The notes under the pieces: model-generated
The model's database searches: none
Told to the model about the DNA's origin: nothing
What the model saw: the letters and a program-made list of their open reading frames with translations, nothing else
Shown: positions 26,836 to 33,376 of the stretch, piece by piece
How positions within the stretch are numbered: position 1 is the stretch's first letter
Layout: every line of letters starts with the position of its first letter
NCBI GenBank assembly: GCA_021803025.1
Contig: JAJZQV010000026.1
Location: 1-33,376, forward strand
DNA length: 33,376 nucleotides
Direction of reading: 5' to 3'
DNA from: Actinomycetes bacterium
Lineage (GTDB): Bacteria; Actinomycetota; Actinomycetes; Propionibacteriales; Propionibacteriaceae
Position numbers and translations under genes: made by a program

Positions 26836-27420
26836 ATGACCATCGCCCTCGACCGTACCGCCACCACCGACGCGCCGATCCTCGACGTGCTCGCCGAGCG
26901 GTTCAGCACGCGGGTCTTCGACCCCCAGGCCACCATCGACGAGGACGCGCTCGCGAGCGCCCTCGAGGCCGCGCGCTGGGCGCCTTCGGCCAACAACACG
27001 CAGCCCTGGCGCTTCATCGTGACGCGGCGCGGCAGCGAGGCGTTCGACGCGATCTACCGCAGCCTCCGCGACTTCAACAAGGCGTGGGCCGGCGCCGCCT
27101 CCGCCCTCGTGGTCGCCGCCGCGGCCACCACGACCGAGGATGGGTCGCCGATGCACTTCGCCCAGTACGACACCGGCCAGGCCGTCGCCCACTTCACGGT
27201 CCAGGCTCACGCGGCCGGGCTCTCCACCCACCAGATGGGCGGCTTCGACCGTGACGCGATCCGTGCGGCCTTCGACCTCCCGGCCGCCATCACCCCGCTC
27301 ACCGTCATCGCGGTCGGCGCTCTCGGCTCACTCGACGAGAGCTCGGACGAGGTACGCGCCCGCGAGGCTGCGCCCCGTACCCGCAGGGCCATCACGGAGT
27401 CCGTGCTCGTCAACGCCTGA
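26836..27420 (+). CDS. Nitroreductase-family FMN oxidoreductase
   Basis: A 194-residue flavoprotein of the nitroreductase superfamily, expected to be a homodimer binding FMN. The N-terminal FMN-phosphate motif RFSTRVFDP (21-29) and WAPSANNTQPWRF (47-59) are clear, as is the C-terminal AAGLSTHQMGGFD (about 137-149) that contributes to the flavin site. Substrates of this branch (nitroaromatics, quinones, or dehydrogenation reactions) cannot be told from sequence. ATG 26836 is preferred over an upstream in-frame TTG at 26794, which would run through the dyad. A terminator follows 20 bases after the stop. Confidence 0.88.
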   Translation: MTIALDRTATTDAPILDVLAERFSTRVFDPQATIDEDALASALEAARWAPSANNTQPWRFIVTRRGSEAFDAIYRSLRDFNKAWAGAASALVVAAAATTTEDGSPMHFAQYDTGQAVAHFTVQAHAAGLSTHQMGGFDRDAIRAAFDLPAAITPLTVIAVGALGSLDESSDEVRAREAAPRTRRAITESVLVNA

Positions 27421-27439
27421 CATCCGCTCGTACGCCCGG

Positions 27440-27471
27440 ACGGGCCCGTGACCCCTGGGGTGCGGGCCCGT
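27440..27471 (+). terminator. Intrinsic terminator after the nitroreductase gene
   Basis: ACGGGCCCG (27440-27448) and its complement CGGGCCCGT (27463-27471) form a nine-pair GC stem. The 14-base interior can add an ACCC/GGGT stem. It begins 20 bases after the stop codon and is followed by TTCG, not a U-run. Confidence 0.65.
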
Positions 27472-27615
27472 TCGCCGTCCGTGGACGGGGCGGGCTCCAG
27501 CCCGGCGACGCTCCACCCCGGTTCAGCCCGGCAAGGCCAGCCAGCGGGTCGCGGCGAGGACCCTGTCGAGGCGGCCGTCGGGCCAGGTACGGTGGGACGC
27601 GACAAGGAGGTGGCT

Positions 27616-28068
27616 GTGAAGGTGTTCCTCGCGGTCGTACGCGACATCGGCCTGCTCGTGGCGCGTCTGACGCTCGGCCTCATACTCGTGGCGCACGGCT
27701 GGTACCGCTTCACCGCGGGCATCGCCCCCACCATCACGGTGCTGACGAACGCCGGCCTTCCCGAGCCGCAGCTCTTCGCCTGGGGGGCCACCATCCTCGA
27801 GGTCGTCGGCGGCGCACTGCTCGTCTTCGGCCTTCTCACCCCGGTCGTCGCCGCGTTCGTGGTCGCAGAACAGGTGATGGTCATCGCCTGGCTCCGGTGG
27901 CACAACGGGATCTGGCAGATCAACAACGGCATCGAGTACCCAGTCGTCCTCGCCGTCCTCGCCCTCGTTCTCGTCGTGTTCGGCTCCGGCCGTACCGGCG
28001 TGGACGCGCTGTTCCGCCGAGGCCGAAGGCCCGCCACCCCACGGTCGTACGTCAGCGGACCGACCTGA
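27616..28068 (+). CDS. DoxX-family membrane protein
   Basis: A 150-residue integral membrane protein with four hydrophobic helices and the DoxX-like start LLVARLTLGLILVAHGWYRF, then GLPEPQLFAWGATILEVVGGALLVFGLLTP. DoxX-family proteins are quinone-associated or redox-linked membrane proteins; in mycobacteria one acts with SodA and SseA against oxidative stress, but no such partners are here. The GTG at 27616 is fixed by a strong ribosome site AAGGAGG (27604-27610). The C-terminal tail is short and basic. Confidence 0.85.
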   Translation: MKVFLAVVRDIGLLVARLTLGLILVAHGWYRFTAGIAPTITVLTNAGLPEPQLFAWGATILEVVGGALLVFGLLTPVVAAFVVAEQVMVIAWLRWHNGIWQINNGIEYPVVLAVLALVLVVFGSGRTGVDALFRRGRRPATPRSYVSGPT

Positions 28069-28074
28069 TCGGAT

Positions 28075-28116
28075 TCACAGCAAACCCACAGCGACTTCAT
28101 GGGTCGCCTTCACAGT
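28075..28116 (+). promoter_or_regulatory. PhoP-box-like direct repeats before the response regulator
   Basis: TCACAGC (28075-28081), four bases, CCACAGC (28086-28092) reproduces the direct repeat with 4-base spacing known as the binding site of mycobacterial PhoP. A third half-site TCACAGT lies at 28110-28116. The repeats sit 20-60 bases upstream of a PhoP-type regulator gene, so autoregulation is the obvious inference. Confidence 0.6.
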
Positions 28117-28135
28117 TCCTTGCCAGTCTCTACCT

Positions 28136-28873
28136 ATGCCTCGACTGATCACCCAAGCAGAAACCCTCACCCGCCCGGACGGCAGCCCCATCCGCATCCT
28201 GGCCGTCGATGACGAGGCCAGCCTCACGGAGCTGCTGTCCATGGCGATGCGGTACGAGGGGTGGGACGTGACGACCGCTGGGTCAGGCACTGAGGCCGTA
28301 CGGGCCGCACGCGAGGTCCGTCCCGACGCGCTCGTCCTCGACATGATGCTCCCCGACTTCGACGGCATCGAGGTCATGCGACGCATCCGCGCGGACATGC
28401 CGGACGTCCCGATCCTGTTCCTCACCGCCAGGGACGGCGTCGAGGACCGCGTGGGCGGCCTCACCGCCGGTGGCGACGACTACGTCACCAAGCCGTTCTC
28501 CCTCGAGGAGGTCATCGCTCGAATGCGCGGGCTGCTGCGTCGTACGGGCGCTACGATCGCCCGCCCGGACGCGCGGCTCATCGTCGGCGACCTCACGCTC
28601 GACGAGGACTCCCACGAGGTCACGCGCGGGGGCGAGGAGATCAACCTCACCGCCACGGAGTTCGAGCTGCTGCGCTATCTCATGCGCAACCCGCGCCGCG
28701 TGCTCAGCAAGGCCCAGATCCTCGACCGTGTCTGGAACTACGACTTCGGTGGCCAGGCGAACGTGGTCGAGCTCTACATCTCGTACCTGCGGAAGAAGAT
28801 CGACGCCGGCCGCGCCCCCATGATCCACACGCTCCGCGGGGCCGGGTACGTCCTCCGCCCAGCGGCCGAATGA
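28136..28873 (+). CDS. OmpR/PhoP-family response regulator
   Basis: A 245-residue two-component regulator. The receiver domain spans about 20-135: acidic pocket DDE (25-27), phosphoacceptor D69 in LVLDMMLPD, T97 and K119 in YVTKPFSLEEV. The OmpR-type winged helix spans about 150-242 (LTATEFELLRYLMRN, GGQANVVELYISYLRKKID, TLRGAGYVL). The ISLEEV-type output linker, the 20-residue N-terminal extension and the sequence GLTAGGDDYVTKPFSLEEV place it near mycobacterial PhoP/TcrX/TrcR. ATG 28136 is accepted because of the family N-terminal extension, though the ribosome site is weak. The stop overlaps the kinase start as ATGA. Confidence 0.93.
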   Translation: MPRLITQAETLTRPDGSPIRILAVDDEASLTELLSMAMRYEGWDVTTAGSGTEAVRAAREVRPDALVLDMMLPDFDGIEVMRRIRADMPDVPILFLTARDGVEDRVGGLTAGGDDYVTKPFSLEEVIARMRGLLRRTGATIARPDARLIVGDLTLDEDSHEVTRGGEEINLTATEFELLRYLMRNPRRVLSKAQILDRVWNYDFGGQANVVELYISYLRKKIDAGRAPMIHTLRGAGYVLRPAAE

Positions 28874-30330
28874 CGGTACAGCTCGTCGGCGACGAGCCGA
28901 GCCCGATCGGCCCAGGGACTCTCGGCCGCCGCCTGGTCATCCAGGTGGCGGCGACGGTCGCGATCGTCGCCGCGCTCATGGCGATGATCTCGTTCGCGGC
29001 GATGCGCGCGATCGTGGTGCAGCGTACGGACTCGCAGCTCGCCGACATCCTCTCGCGCCAGCCCAGCGCGCCGTACGACTCGTCCGACCCGTCCGGCTCC
29101 CGCAGCCCGCACGGGTCCGGTGGCCTTCCGGGCATGCCGGTCGGCGGGATCATCGTCGAGTCGACCGGCAGCTCCCAGATCGGCGCGATGCTGACACGGG
29201 TCGGATGGGTCCTCCTCGACGACAGCGTCGTCGACCACATCCTCGCCGGCAGCAAGGCCGGGATCACGACGGTCGACGTGGCGTCGCTGGGCAAGTACCG
29301 CTTCGAGGCGACCGTCGTCAACGGCACGACCAGCATCGTCGGCCTGCCCCTGACGGATGCCGACAACATCGTCTCCACGGTCCTGTGGATCGAGCTCGCT
29401 CTGGCCGCCCTCGCGATCGCCGGAGCCATCGCCGTGACGCGCGTCGTGGTCATCCGCAACCTTCGTCCCCTCCACGAGGTCGCCAGGGTGGCAGCCGAGG
29501 TGTCCCGCCGCGAGCTGGACCGAGGCGAGGTCGACCTCAGCCTGCGAGTCCCCGAGACGAACGCCGACCCGTCCAACGAGGTCGGCCGCGTGGGGCTCGC
29601 GCTCAACACCATGCTCGGCAATGTGGAGAGCGCGCTGGCCGCGCGCCAGGCGTCCGAGACGAAGGTGCGCCAGTTCGTCGCCGACGCCTCGCACGAGCTC
29701 CGCAACCCGCTCGCCGCCATCCGCGGCTACGCCGAGCTGACACGTCGCGGCCGCGACGAGCTCCCCGAGGACACCCAGTTCGCGATGCGACGGATCGAGT
29801 CCGAGTCGGAACGCATGAGCAAGCTCGTCGACGACCTGCTCCTGCTCGCGCGCCTCGACAACGGGCCGGCGCTGCAGCTGAGCGAGGTCGAGCTCACGGA
29901 CCTCGTCGCCAACGCCACCGCCGACGCCCAGGTCGCCGGACCCGACCACGAGTGGGAGGTCGAGGTCCCCGAGCAGCCCGTCGTCGTCAAGGCCGACAGG
30001 TTCCGCATCCACCAGGTCGTCGCGAACCTGCTCGCGAACTCCCGCACGCACACCCCTCCCGGCACCCACGTGCTCGCGCGCGTGACCGTCGACGGGATGT
30101 ACGCGGTCGTCACCGTCTCGGACGACGGGCCGGGCATCTCCCCGGACCTGGTGACGAAGGTCTTCGAGCGCTTCGTACGGGCCGACGCGTCCCGGGTCCG
30201 CAAGTCCGGCCAGTCGACGGGCCTTGGGCTCGCGATCGTGGCGGCCGTCGTCCAGGCGCACGGGGGCACCGTGGCCGTCACCTCGCGCCCCGGCCGAACA
30301 GTCTTCGAAGTCCGCCTGCGTCTCGCCTAG
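28870..30330 (+). CDS. Sensor histidine kinase (PhoR/TrcS-like)
   Basis: A 486-residue membrane kinase partnering the upstream regulator. Membrane helices at about 22-44 and 172-194 flank a roughly 125-residue extracytoplasmic sensor region rich in Ser, Gly and Pro. HAMP is at about 195-255. HisKA carries the phosphorylated H275 in FVADASHELRNPLAAIRGY. The ATPase domain shows the N box VVANLLANSRTHTP, G1 DDGPGIS, the F box FERFVRAD and G2 GLGLAI. Length and design fit the family. Its ATG overlaps the regulator stop by four bases, giving coupled production. The signal is unknown; PhoR-type relatives respond to acid or envelope stress. Confidence 0.93.
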   Translation: MTVQLVGDEPSPIGPGTLGRRLVIQVAATVAIVAALMAMISFAAMRAIVVQRTDSQLADILSRQPSAPYDSSDPSGSRSPHGSGGLPGMPVGGIIVESTGSSQIGAMLTRVGWVLLDDSVVDHILAGSKAGITTVDVASLGKYRFEATVVNGTTSIVGLPLTDADNIVSTVLWIELALAALAIAGAIAVTRVVVIRNLRPLHEVARVAAEVSRRELDRGEVDLSLRVPETNADPSNEVGRVGLALNTMLGNVESALAARQASETKVRQFVADASHELRNPLAAIRGYAELTRRGRDELPEDTQFAMRRIESESERMSKLVDDLLLLARLDNGPALQLSEVELTDLVANATADAQVAGPDHEWEVEVPEQPVVVKADRFRIHQVVANLLANSRTHTPPGTHVLARVTVDGMYAVVTVSDDGPGISPDLVTKVFERFVRADASRVRKSGQSTGLGLAIVAAVVQAHGGTVAVTSRPGRTVFEVRLRLA

Positions 30331-30461
30331 TCCTCGGGCATCGGCGTCCCCGAGGCTCACAGACGCGTGAAGGAGTCGTGGCGGCACAGCCACAGAGCGC
30401 CTCGCGAGGGTGTCTCTCGTGGCTACATCCCTCTCCAGAGCCGAGGCGACGTCCCCGACCG

Positions 30462-30683
30462 ATGCGGCCGGGGACGACCACGACCGGACGGTCCATCCGT
30501 GACCTCCCCCGCTGGGTCTCCCGTGGGACGCTCGCGCTGACGCTGCTGGCCGTGCTGGCCCTGTACACGTACGACCTGGCCGCTGCTTGGGTGGAGGTGG
30601 GGGTGCTCACCGTGGCCAACCTCGTCGCCACGCTCGTACGGTTCCTCGCACTCCGGATCGTCATCGGGCGCCACGGGAGGTAG
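30462..30683 (+). pseudogene. Small two-helix membrane ORF, probable remnant of a GtrA-type protein
   Basis: A 73-residue ORF with helices at about 23-42 and 44-66. The second, VLTVANLVATLVRFLALRI, strongly resembles the last helix of GtrA domains, where it is followed by a WVF-type end; the first part, PRWVSRGTLALTLLAVLALYTYDLAA, recalls the start of the GT39-type glycosyltransferases. Both kinds often follow this two-component system in actinobacteria. The ORF is therefore read as a deletion remnant of that glycosyltransferase/GtrA locus. It could still be expressed: no strong ribosome site precedes ATG 30462, but the frame stays open upstream to a GTG near 30379 after AAGGAG. Confidence 0.5.
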
Positions 30684-30723
30684 AGGCGGCCGAGACCGGG
30701 CGAGGGCTTGGCGCGGGCGGTCC

Positions 30724-30787
30724 GGACGACGGTCCCCGGCGGGGGCGCCGCGCGATAGGTGGTCGGGACGACGGTCCCCGGCGGGGG
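30724..30787. repeat. Two exact 22-bp direct repeats, 42 bp apart
   Basis: An identical 22-base block, GGACGACGGTCCCCGGCGGG and two more G, occurs at 30724-30745 and 30766-30787. A 15-base part (GGTGGTCGGGACGAC) at 30758-30772 recurs at 30833-30847. The region (30684-30975) contains no credible gene. Confidence 0.7.
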
Positions 30788-30865
30788 TCGACACGAGGCG
30801 GTGGGCGGCTTGACCGCGGCCGCTTCGGCGACGGTGGTCGGGACGACCGGCCCCGCCGTCCCCAC

Positions 30866-30940
30866 CGCGGTTCTCGCCGCCGAACGACGCGCCACGGCCG
30901 TTTCTGAGGCGTGAGGCGCCGATGGACGGCGAAAACCGCG
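30866..30940. repeat. Imperfect palindrome upstream of deoC
   Basis: Centre at 30903. CGCGGTT/AACCGCG (30866-30872, 30934-30940), one mismatch, TCGCCG/CGGCGA (30874-30879, 30927-30932), then scattered pairs and a large loop. It lies 36 bases upstream of the deoC start, far from the end of the previous ORF; it may be a terminator, or a leader element of deoC. Confidence 0.45.
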
Positions 30941-30975
30941 ATCGAGGGGCGGCGGGAGACGTGTACGGTCCGGGC

Positions 30976-31629
30976 ATGGGTATCACGCGCGCCGAGCTGG
31001 TCAGGCTGGTCGACCACACGCTGCTCCGTACGGACGCCTCCCACGCGGACGTCCTGGCTCTCGTCGAGGAGGCGCGCGACCTGGGGACGTACGCGGTGTG
31101 CCTGTCGCCGTCAATGCTGCCAGTGCCGGACCTGCCCCCGGAGCTCAAGCTGGTGACCGTGTGCGGGTTCCCGTCAGGCAAGCACACGATCGCGGTGAAG
31201 GTGGCGGAGGCGGCCGAGTCCGTACGCCTCGGCGCCGATGAGGTGGACATGGTCATCGACCTGGGCTTGCTCAAGGCGGGCAGGCAGCGGGACCTGGTAC
31301 GGGAGATCCGGGCGGTACGGGCGGAAGTGCCGCTGCTCAAGGTCATCATCGAGTCGGCGGCGCTGAGCGACGAGGAGATCGTTCTCGCATGCGAGGGTGC
31401 CGTCGAGGCGGGTGCGGACTTCGTGAAGACGTCGACGGGGTTCCATGCGGCGGGCGGAGCCACCGTCCACGCGGTGACGCTCATGTCGCTGACGGTCGGC
31501 GAGGCGTGCGGCGTCAAGGCGTCGGGCGGGATCCGCACGTACGAGCAGGCGGACGCCCTCGTCGCCGCGGGGGCCACCCGCCTGGGGATGTCGGCCACGG
31601 CCGACATCGTGGCGGCCGCCCCCGAGTAG
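30976..31629 (+). CDS. deoC: Deoxyribose-phosphate aldolase
   Basis: A 217-residue class I aldolase that splits 2-deoxyribose 5-phosphate into glyceraldehyde 3-phosphate and acetaldehyde in deoxynucleoside salvage. The TIM barrel has the Schiff-base lysine K151 in FVKTSTGF, the proton-relay K181 in KASGGIRT and D91 in EVDMVIDLG. The N-terminal LVDHTLLRTDASHAD is typical. Length is normal (215-225). ATG 30976 is chosen because the homologous fold begins there; an upstream in-frame start would add unrelated residues. It converges on dcd with 18 bases between the stops. Confidence 0.95.
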   Translation: MGITRAELVRLVDHTLLRTDASHADVLALVEEARDLGTYAVCLSPSMLPVPDLPPELKLVTVCGFPSGKHTIAVKVAEAAESVRLGADEVDMVIDLGLLKAGRQRDLVREIRAVRAEVPLLKVIIESAALSDEEIVLACEGAVEAGADFVKTSTGFHAAGGATVHAVTLMSLTVGEACGVKASGGIRTYEQADALVAAGATRLGMSATADIVAAAPE

Positions 31630-31647
31630 GCGCCGGTCCGGCAGTCG

Positions 31648-32229
31648 TCAGTCCTCGAGACGCGTGCGGTGGAAGTTGAGGTGGCTTCGGCTGGCGGTCG
31701 GGCCGCGCTGGCCCTGGTAGCGGGAGAGGTTGACCTCCGAGCCGTACGGGTGCAGCGCCGGGCTCGAGAGGGCGAAGAAGCACAGCTGCCCCACCTTCAT
31801 CCCTGGCCACAGCATGATCGGCAGCGTCGCGACGTTCGAGAGCTCCAGCGTGATGTGCCCGGTGAAGCCGGGGTCGACGAAGCCCGCTGTCGAGTGCGTG
31901 AGCAGGCCGAGACGGCCCAGCGACGACTTGCCCTCCAGTCGCGCCGCGATGTCGTCCGGCAGCGTCACCGACTCGTACGTCGCACCCAGCACGAACTCGC
32001 CCGGATGCAGGATGAACGGGTCGTCAGGCCCGCACTCGACCAGCCTCGTCAGCTCCGCCTGTTCGACGGACGGGTCGATGTGCGGGTAGCGGTGGTTCTC
32101 GAACACCCGGAAGAACCGGTCGAGCCGTACGTCCACGCTGGACGGCTGGACCATCGCCGGGTCGTACGGGTCCAGCACGACCCGTCCGCCGTCGATGGCC
32201 GCCGTGATGTCACGGTCTGAGAGCAGCAC
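31648..32229 (-). CDS. dcd: dCTP deaminase (probably the dUMP-forming, bifunctional type)
   Basis: A 193-residue enzyme converting dCTP toward dUMP for thymidylate synthesis. Landmarks are GKSSLGRLG (100-108), [22 protein letters not shown] (111-132) with catalytic E129, and [11 protein letters not shown] near the C-terminus, which closes over the nucleotide. The HSTAGF...[10 protein letters not shown] block is like that of the Mycobacterium tuberculosis bifunctional dCTP deaminase/dUTPase, hence the suggested dual activity; no separate dut gene is in the window. The start is a GTG at 32229 (MLLSDRDI, the usual family start). It lies downstream of the transglutaminase-fold gene on the same strand, 114 bases away. 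Confidence 0.95.
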   Translation of the reverse strand: MLLSDRDITAAIDGGRVVLDPYDPAMVQPSSVDVRLDRFFRVFENHRYPHIDPSVEQAELTRLVECGPDDPFILHPGEFVLGATYESVTLPDDIAARLEGKSSLGRLGLLTHSTAGFVDPGFTGHITLELSNVATLPIMLWPGMKVGQLCFFALSSPALHPYGSEVNLSRYQGQRGPTASRSHLNFHRTRLED

Positions 32230-32343
32230 GCGACGACCCTACCGTCCGCGCCGCAGCCACAGAGGACGTCCACGAGTACGCCTCCGCCCGACGCCCATCG
32301 CGTGGCGGACGCCGGTCGCAACCTCCCCGGGTCGAGCACCCGC

Positions 32344-33376
32344 TCAGCGGTACCGGCGAAACGACCGCACCGAGATCGACCCCCGAATCCGGCCGAGGAC
32401 CGACACCGACCGGTTGAGGCCGCCCATCGCCTCGTCGACCGTCGCCCAGTACGTGCTCGCCTGGCCCGGCGTGATCGAGCCGGTACCGAACACCGTCATG
32501 TCGGCCTGCCGGGCGAGAATTCTGGGGTCTGCCCTCTCGCTCAGGCCCGTGAACGCCGACATGAGGTGCTCGGCCTGTTCCGTACGGGTCGCCGACGGCG
32601 TGGGGGTGTGGCCGAGGTCACGGGCACGGTCGATGATCTCGGCCCACCCGCCGGCCACACGGTCGACGAGCGCGGGCGAGGACATCCTGGCCCGGCGGCG
32701 GCGCATCTTGAGCCCGATGATGAGCGCGATCGGCCCGACCACGAAGACCAGCGGGATGCCGCCGACCGCAGCCACCTTGCCCACCATGGCCCAGTCGATG
32801 CTGAACCGCTTCTTCGTGACGTCCGGGACACTGCCGGGCGGTGTCGTGTCCTGCTCGAGGGACCCGGGCTTCTGCGGTGGTGGCGGCGGGTTCTCCACCT
32901 GCGGGCGGGGCACGCTCTGCGGCTCGTTGTTGAGCGACGTGAGGCGCCGGTCCTTCGACGGGGTTGCATCCATCGCGACCCACCCGAGGCCGGCGAGGTA
33001 CACCTCGGTCCAGGCGGTGACGTCGCTGCCGTGGACCACCCCGTCCCCGGACGAGACCGTGTAGCCGTAGCTCACGCGGGCCGGAATCCCGGCCGCACGG
33101 GCCAGCAGCGCGAGCGCGACCGAGTACTGCTCCTCGTCTCCGACCATCTGGTCGGTGTTCTTGAGCAGGTCGGTGATGCGGCCCACGTTGTGCCCGGCCC
33201 AGGAGGCCGTCTCGTCCGTACCGACGCCGTTCGAGTAGTAGCCCTGCTTGAGCCGGTCCGCGTACGCGGTCGCCAGCGCCCCCGCGTTCGACGCGCTCGC
33301 GAGCGCGGCCCACTTCGCCGCGACGTCGCGGACGATGTCCGGCATGGGATCGGCCGGCGGCAGACGGATCGAGCCC
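32344..33376 (-). CDS. Transglutaminase-fold membrane protein, 3' part; catalytic Cys and His absent
   Basis: The frame is open to the window edge, so the N-terminal part is missing; numbering here starts at the Met at 33345. A transglutaminase-like domain (about 40-130) has the recognisable block GDEEQYSVALALLARAAGIPARVSYGY and GSDVTAWTEVYLAGLGWVAMDATPS. In active TgpA-like enzymes the first holds the nucleophilic Cys (here E71) and the second the His of H-A-W (here T110); only the Asp of MDATPS is kept. A proline-rich linker (147-172), one membrane helix (about 189-212) and a basic cytoplasmic tail follow, the layout of the C-terminal half of actinobacterial TgpA/DUF3488-type proteins. Probably a non-catalytic envelope protein. 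Confidence 0.8.
   Translation of the reverse strand, partial: GSIRLPPADPMPDIVRDVAAKWAALASASNAGALATAYADRLKQGYYSNGVGTDETASWAGHNVGRITDLLKNTDQMVGDEEQYSVALALLARAAGIPARVSYGYTVSSGDGVVHGSDVTAWTEVYLAGLGWVAMDATPSKDRRLTSLNNEPQSVPRPQVENPPPPPQKPGSLEQDTTPPGSVPDVTKKRFSIDWAMVGKVAAVGGIPLVFVVGPIALIIGLKMRRRRARMSSPALVDRVAGGWAEIIDRARDLGHTPTPSATRTEQAEHLMSAFTGLSERADPRILARQADMTVFGTGSITPGQASTYWATVDEAMGGLNRSVSVLGRIRGSISVRSFRRYR

Noticed and set aside
30587-30907. Arg/Gly-rich plus-strand ORF of 106 codons over the 22-bp repeats
   Set aside because: Composition follows the GC-rich repeats; it overlaps the better-supported small membrane ORF in another frame and lacks a start signal.
32230-32343. tRNA gene in the gap next to dcd
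   Set aside because: I looked for a T-arm GTTCGA block and a paired acceptor stem on both strands and found neither.

Overview
The window is a GC-rich (roughly 70%) chromosomal stretch from an actinobacterium, most likely of the order Propionibacteriales (a relative of the Nocardioidaceae or Propionibacteriaceae). The evidence is the base composition, many GTG starts, coupled GTGA/ATGA junctions, a methylmalonyl-CoA mutase operon (mutA-mutB-meaB), a probable pyrophosphate-type PEP carboxykinase and a PhoP-like two-component system. The genus cannot be fixed from sequence alone. I see no insertion sequence, prophage, CRISPR array, rRNA or tRNA.

Layout. 30-5004: a zinc alcohol dehydrogenase divergent from a MerR regulator, with a MerR-type promoter between them; then a GlgX-type glycogen debranching enzyme and a lipoprotein esterase upstream of it. 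5075-9691: a short tandem repeat, a very large ORF read as PPi-type PEP carboxykinase, and an AbiEi/DUF559-like nuclease-fold protein. 9884-14335 (minus): a complete D-alanylation operon in the order dltA-dltB-dltC-dltD, ending in a small membrane protein with the C-terminal FIYTGF signature of DltX. 14405-17826: a methyltransferase, a small gene that looks split by a one-base frameshift, a cystathionine gamma-synthase, a CBS-domain protein and a phosphoribosyltransferase whose middle is deleted. 17964-21016: a CynX-like MFS transporter, a HAD phosphatase and a sugar-phosphate isomerase-like TIM barrel. 21317-26327: meaB, mutB and mutA. 26836-30683: nitroreductase, DoxX protein, PhoP-like regulator with a PhoP-box-like direct repeat before it, its sensor kinase, and a remnant of a membrane protein. 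30976-33376: deoC, dcd and the 3' part of a transglutaminase-fold membrane protein that lacks its catalytic Cys and His.

Genes that work together. MutAB/MeaB interconvert methylmalonyl-CoA and succinyl-CoA, and PPi-PEPCK would join oxaloacetate and PEP in the same central carbon network. The dlt genes activate D-alanine, load it on DltC and pass it across the membrane to an envelope polymer. GlgX trims glycogen. DeoC and Dcd are both deoxynucleotide enzymes but are transcribed convergently.

The most unusual features are the DltX-like protein at the 3' end of the dlt operon; a set of long concentric palindromes (9696-9847, 15727-15791, 20056-20145, 21241-21310, 26502-26564, 30866-30940) with unrelated stem sequences but a shared nested design, mostly at gene 3' ends; two mutually exclusive hairpins between dltB and dltC; and three decaying genes.
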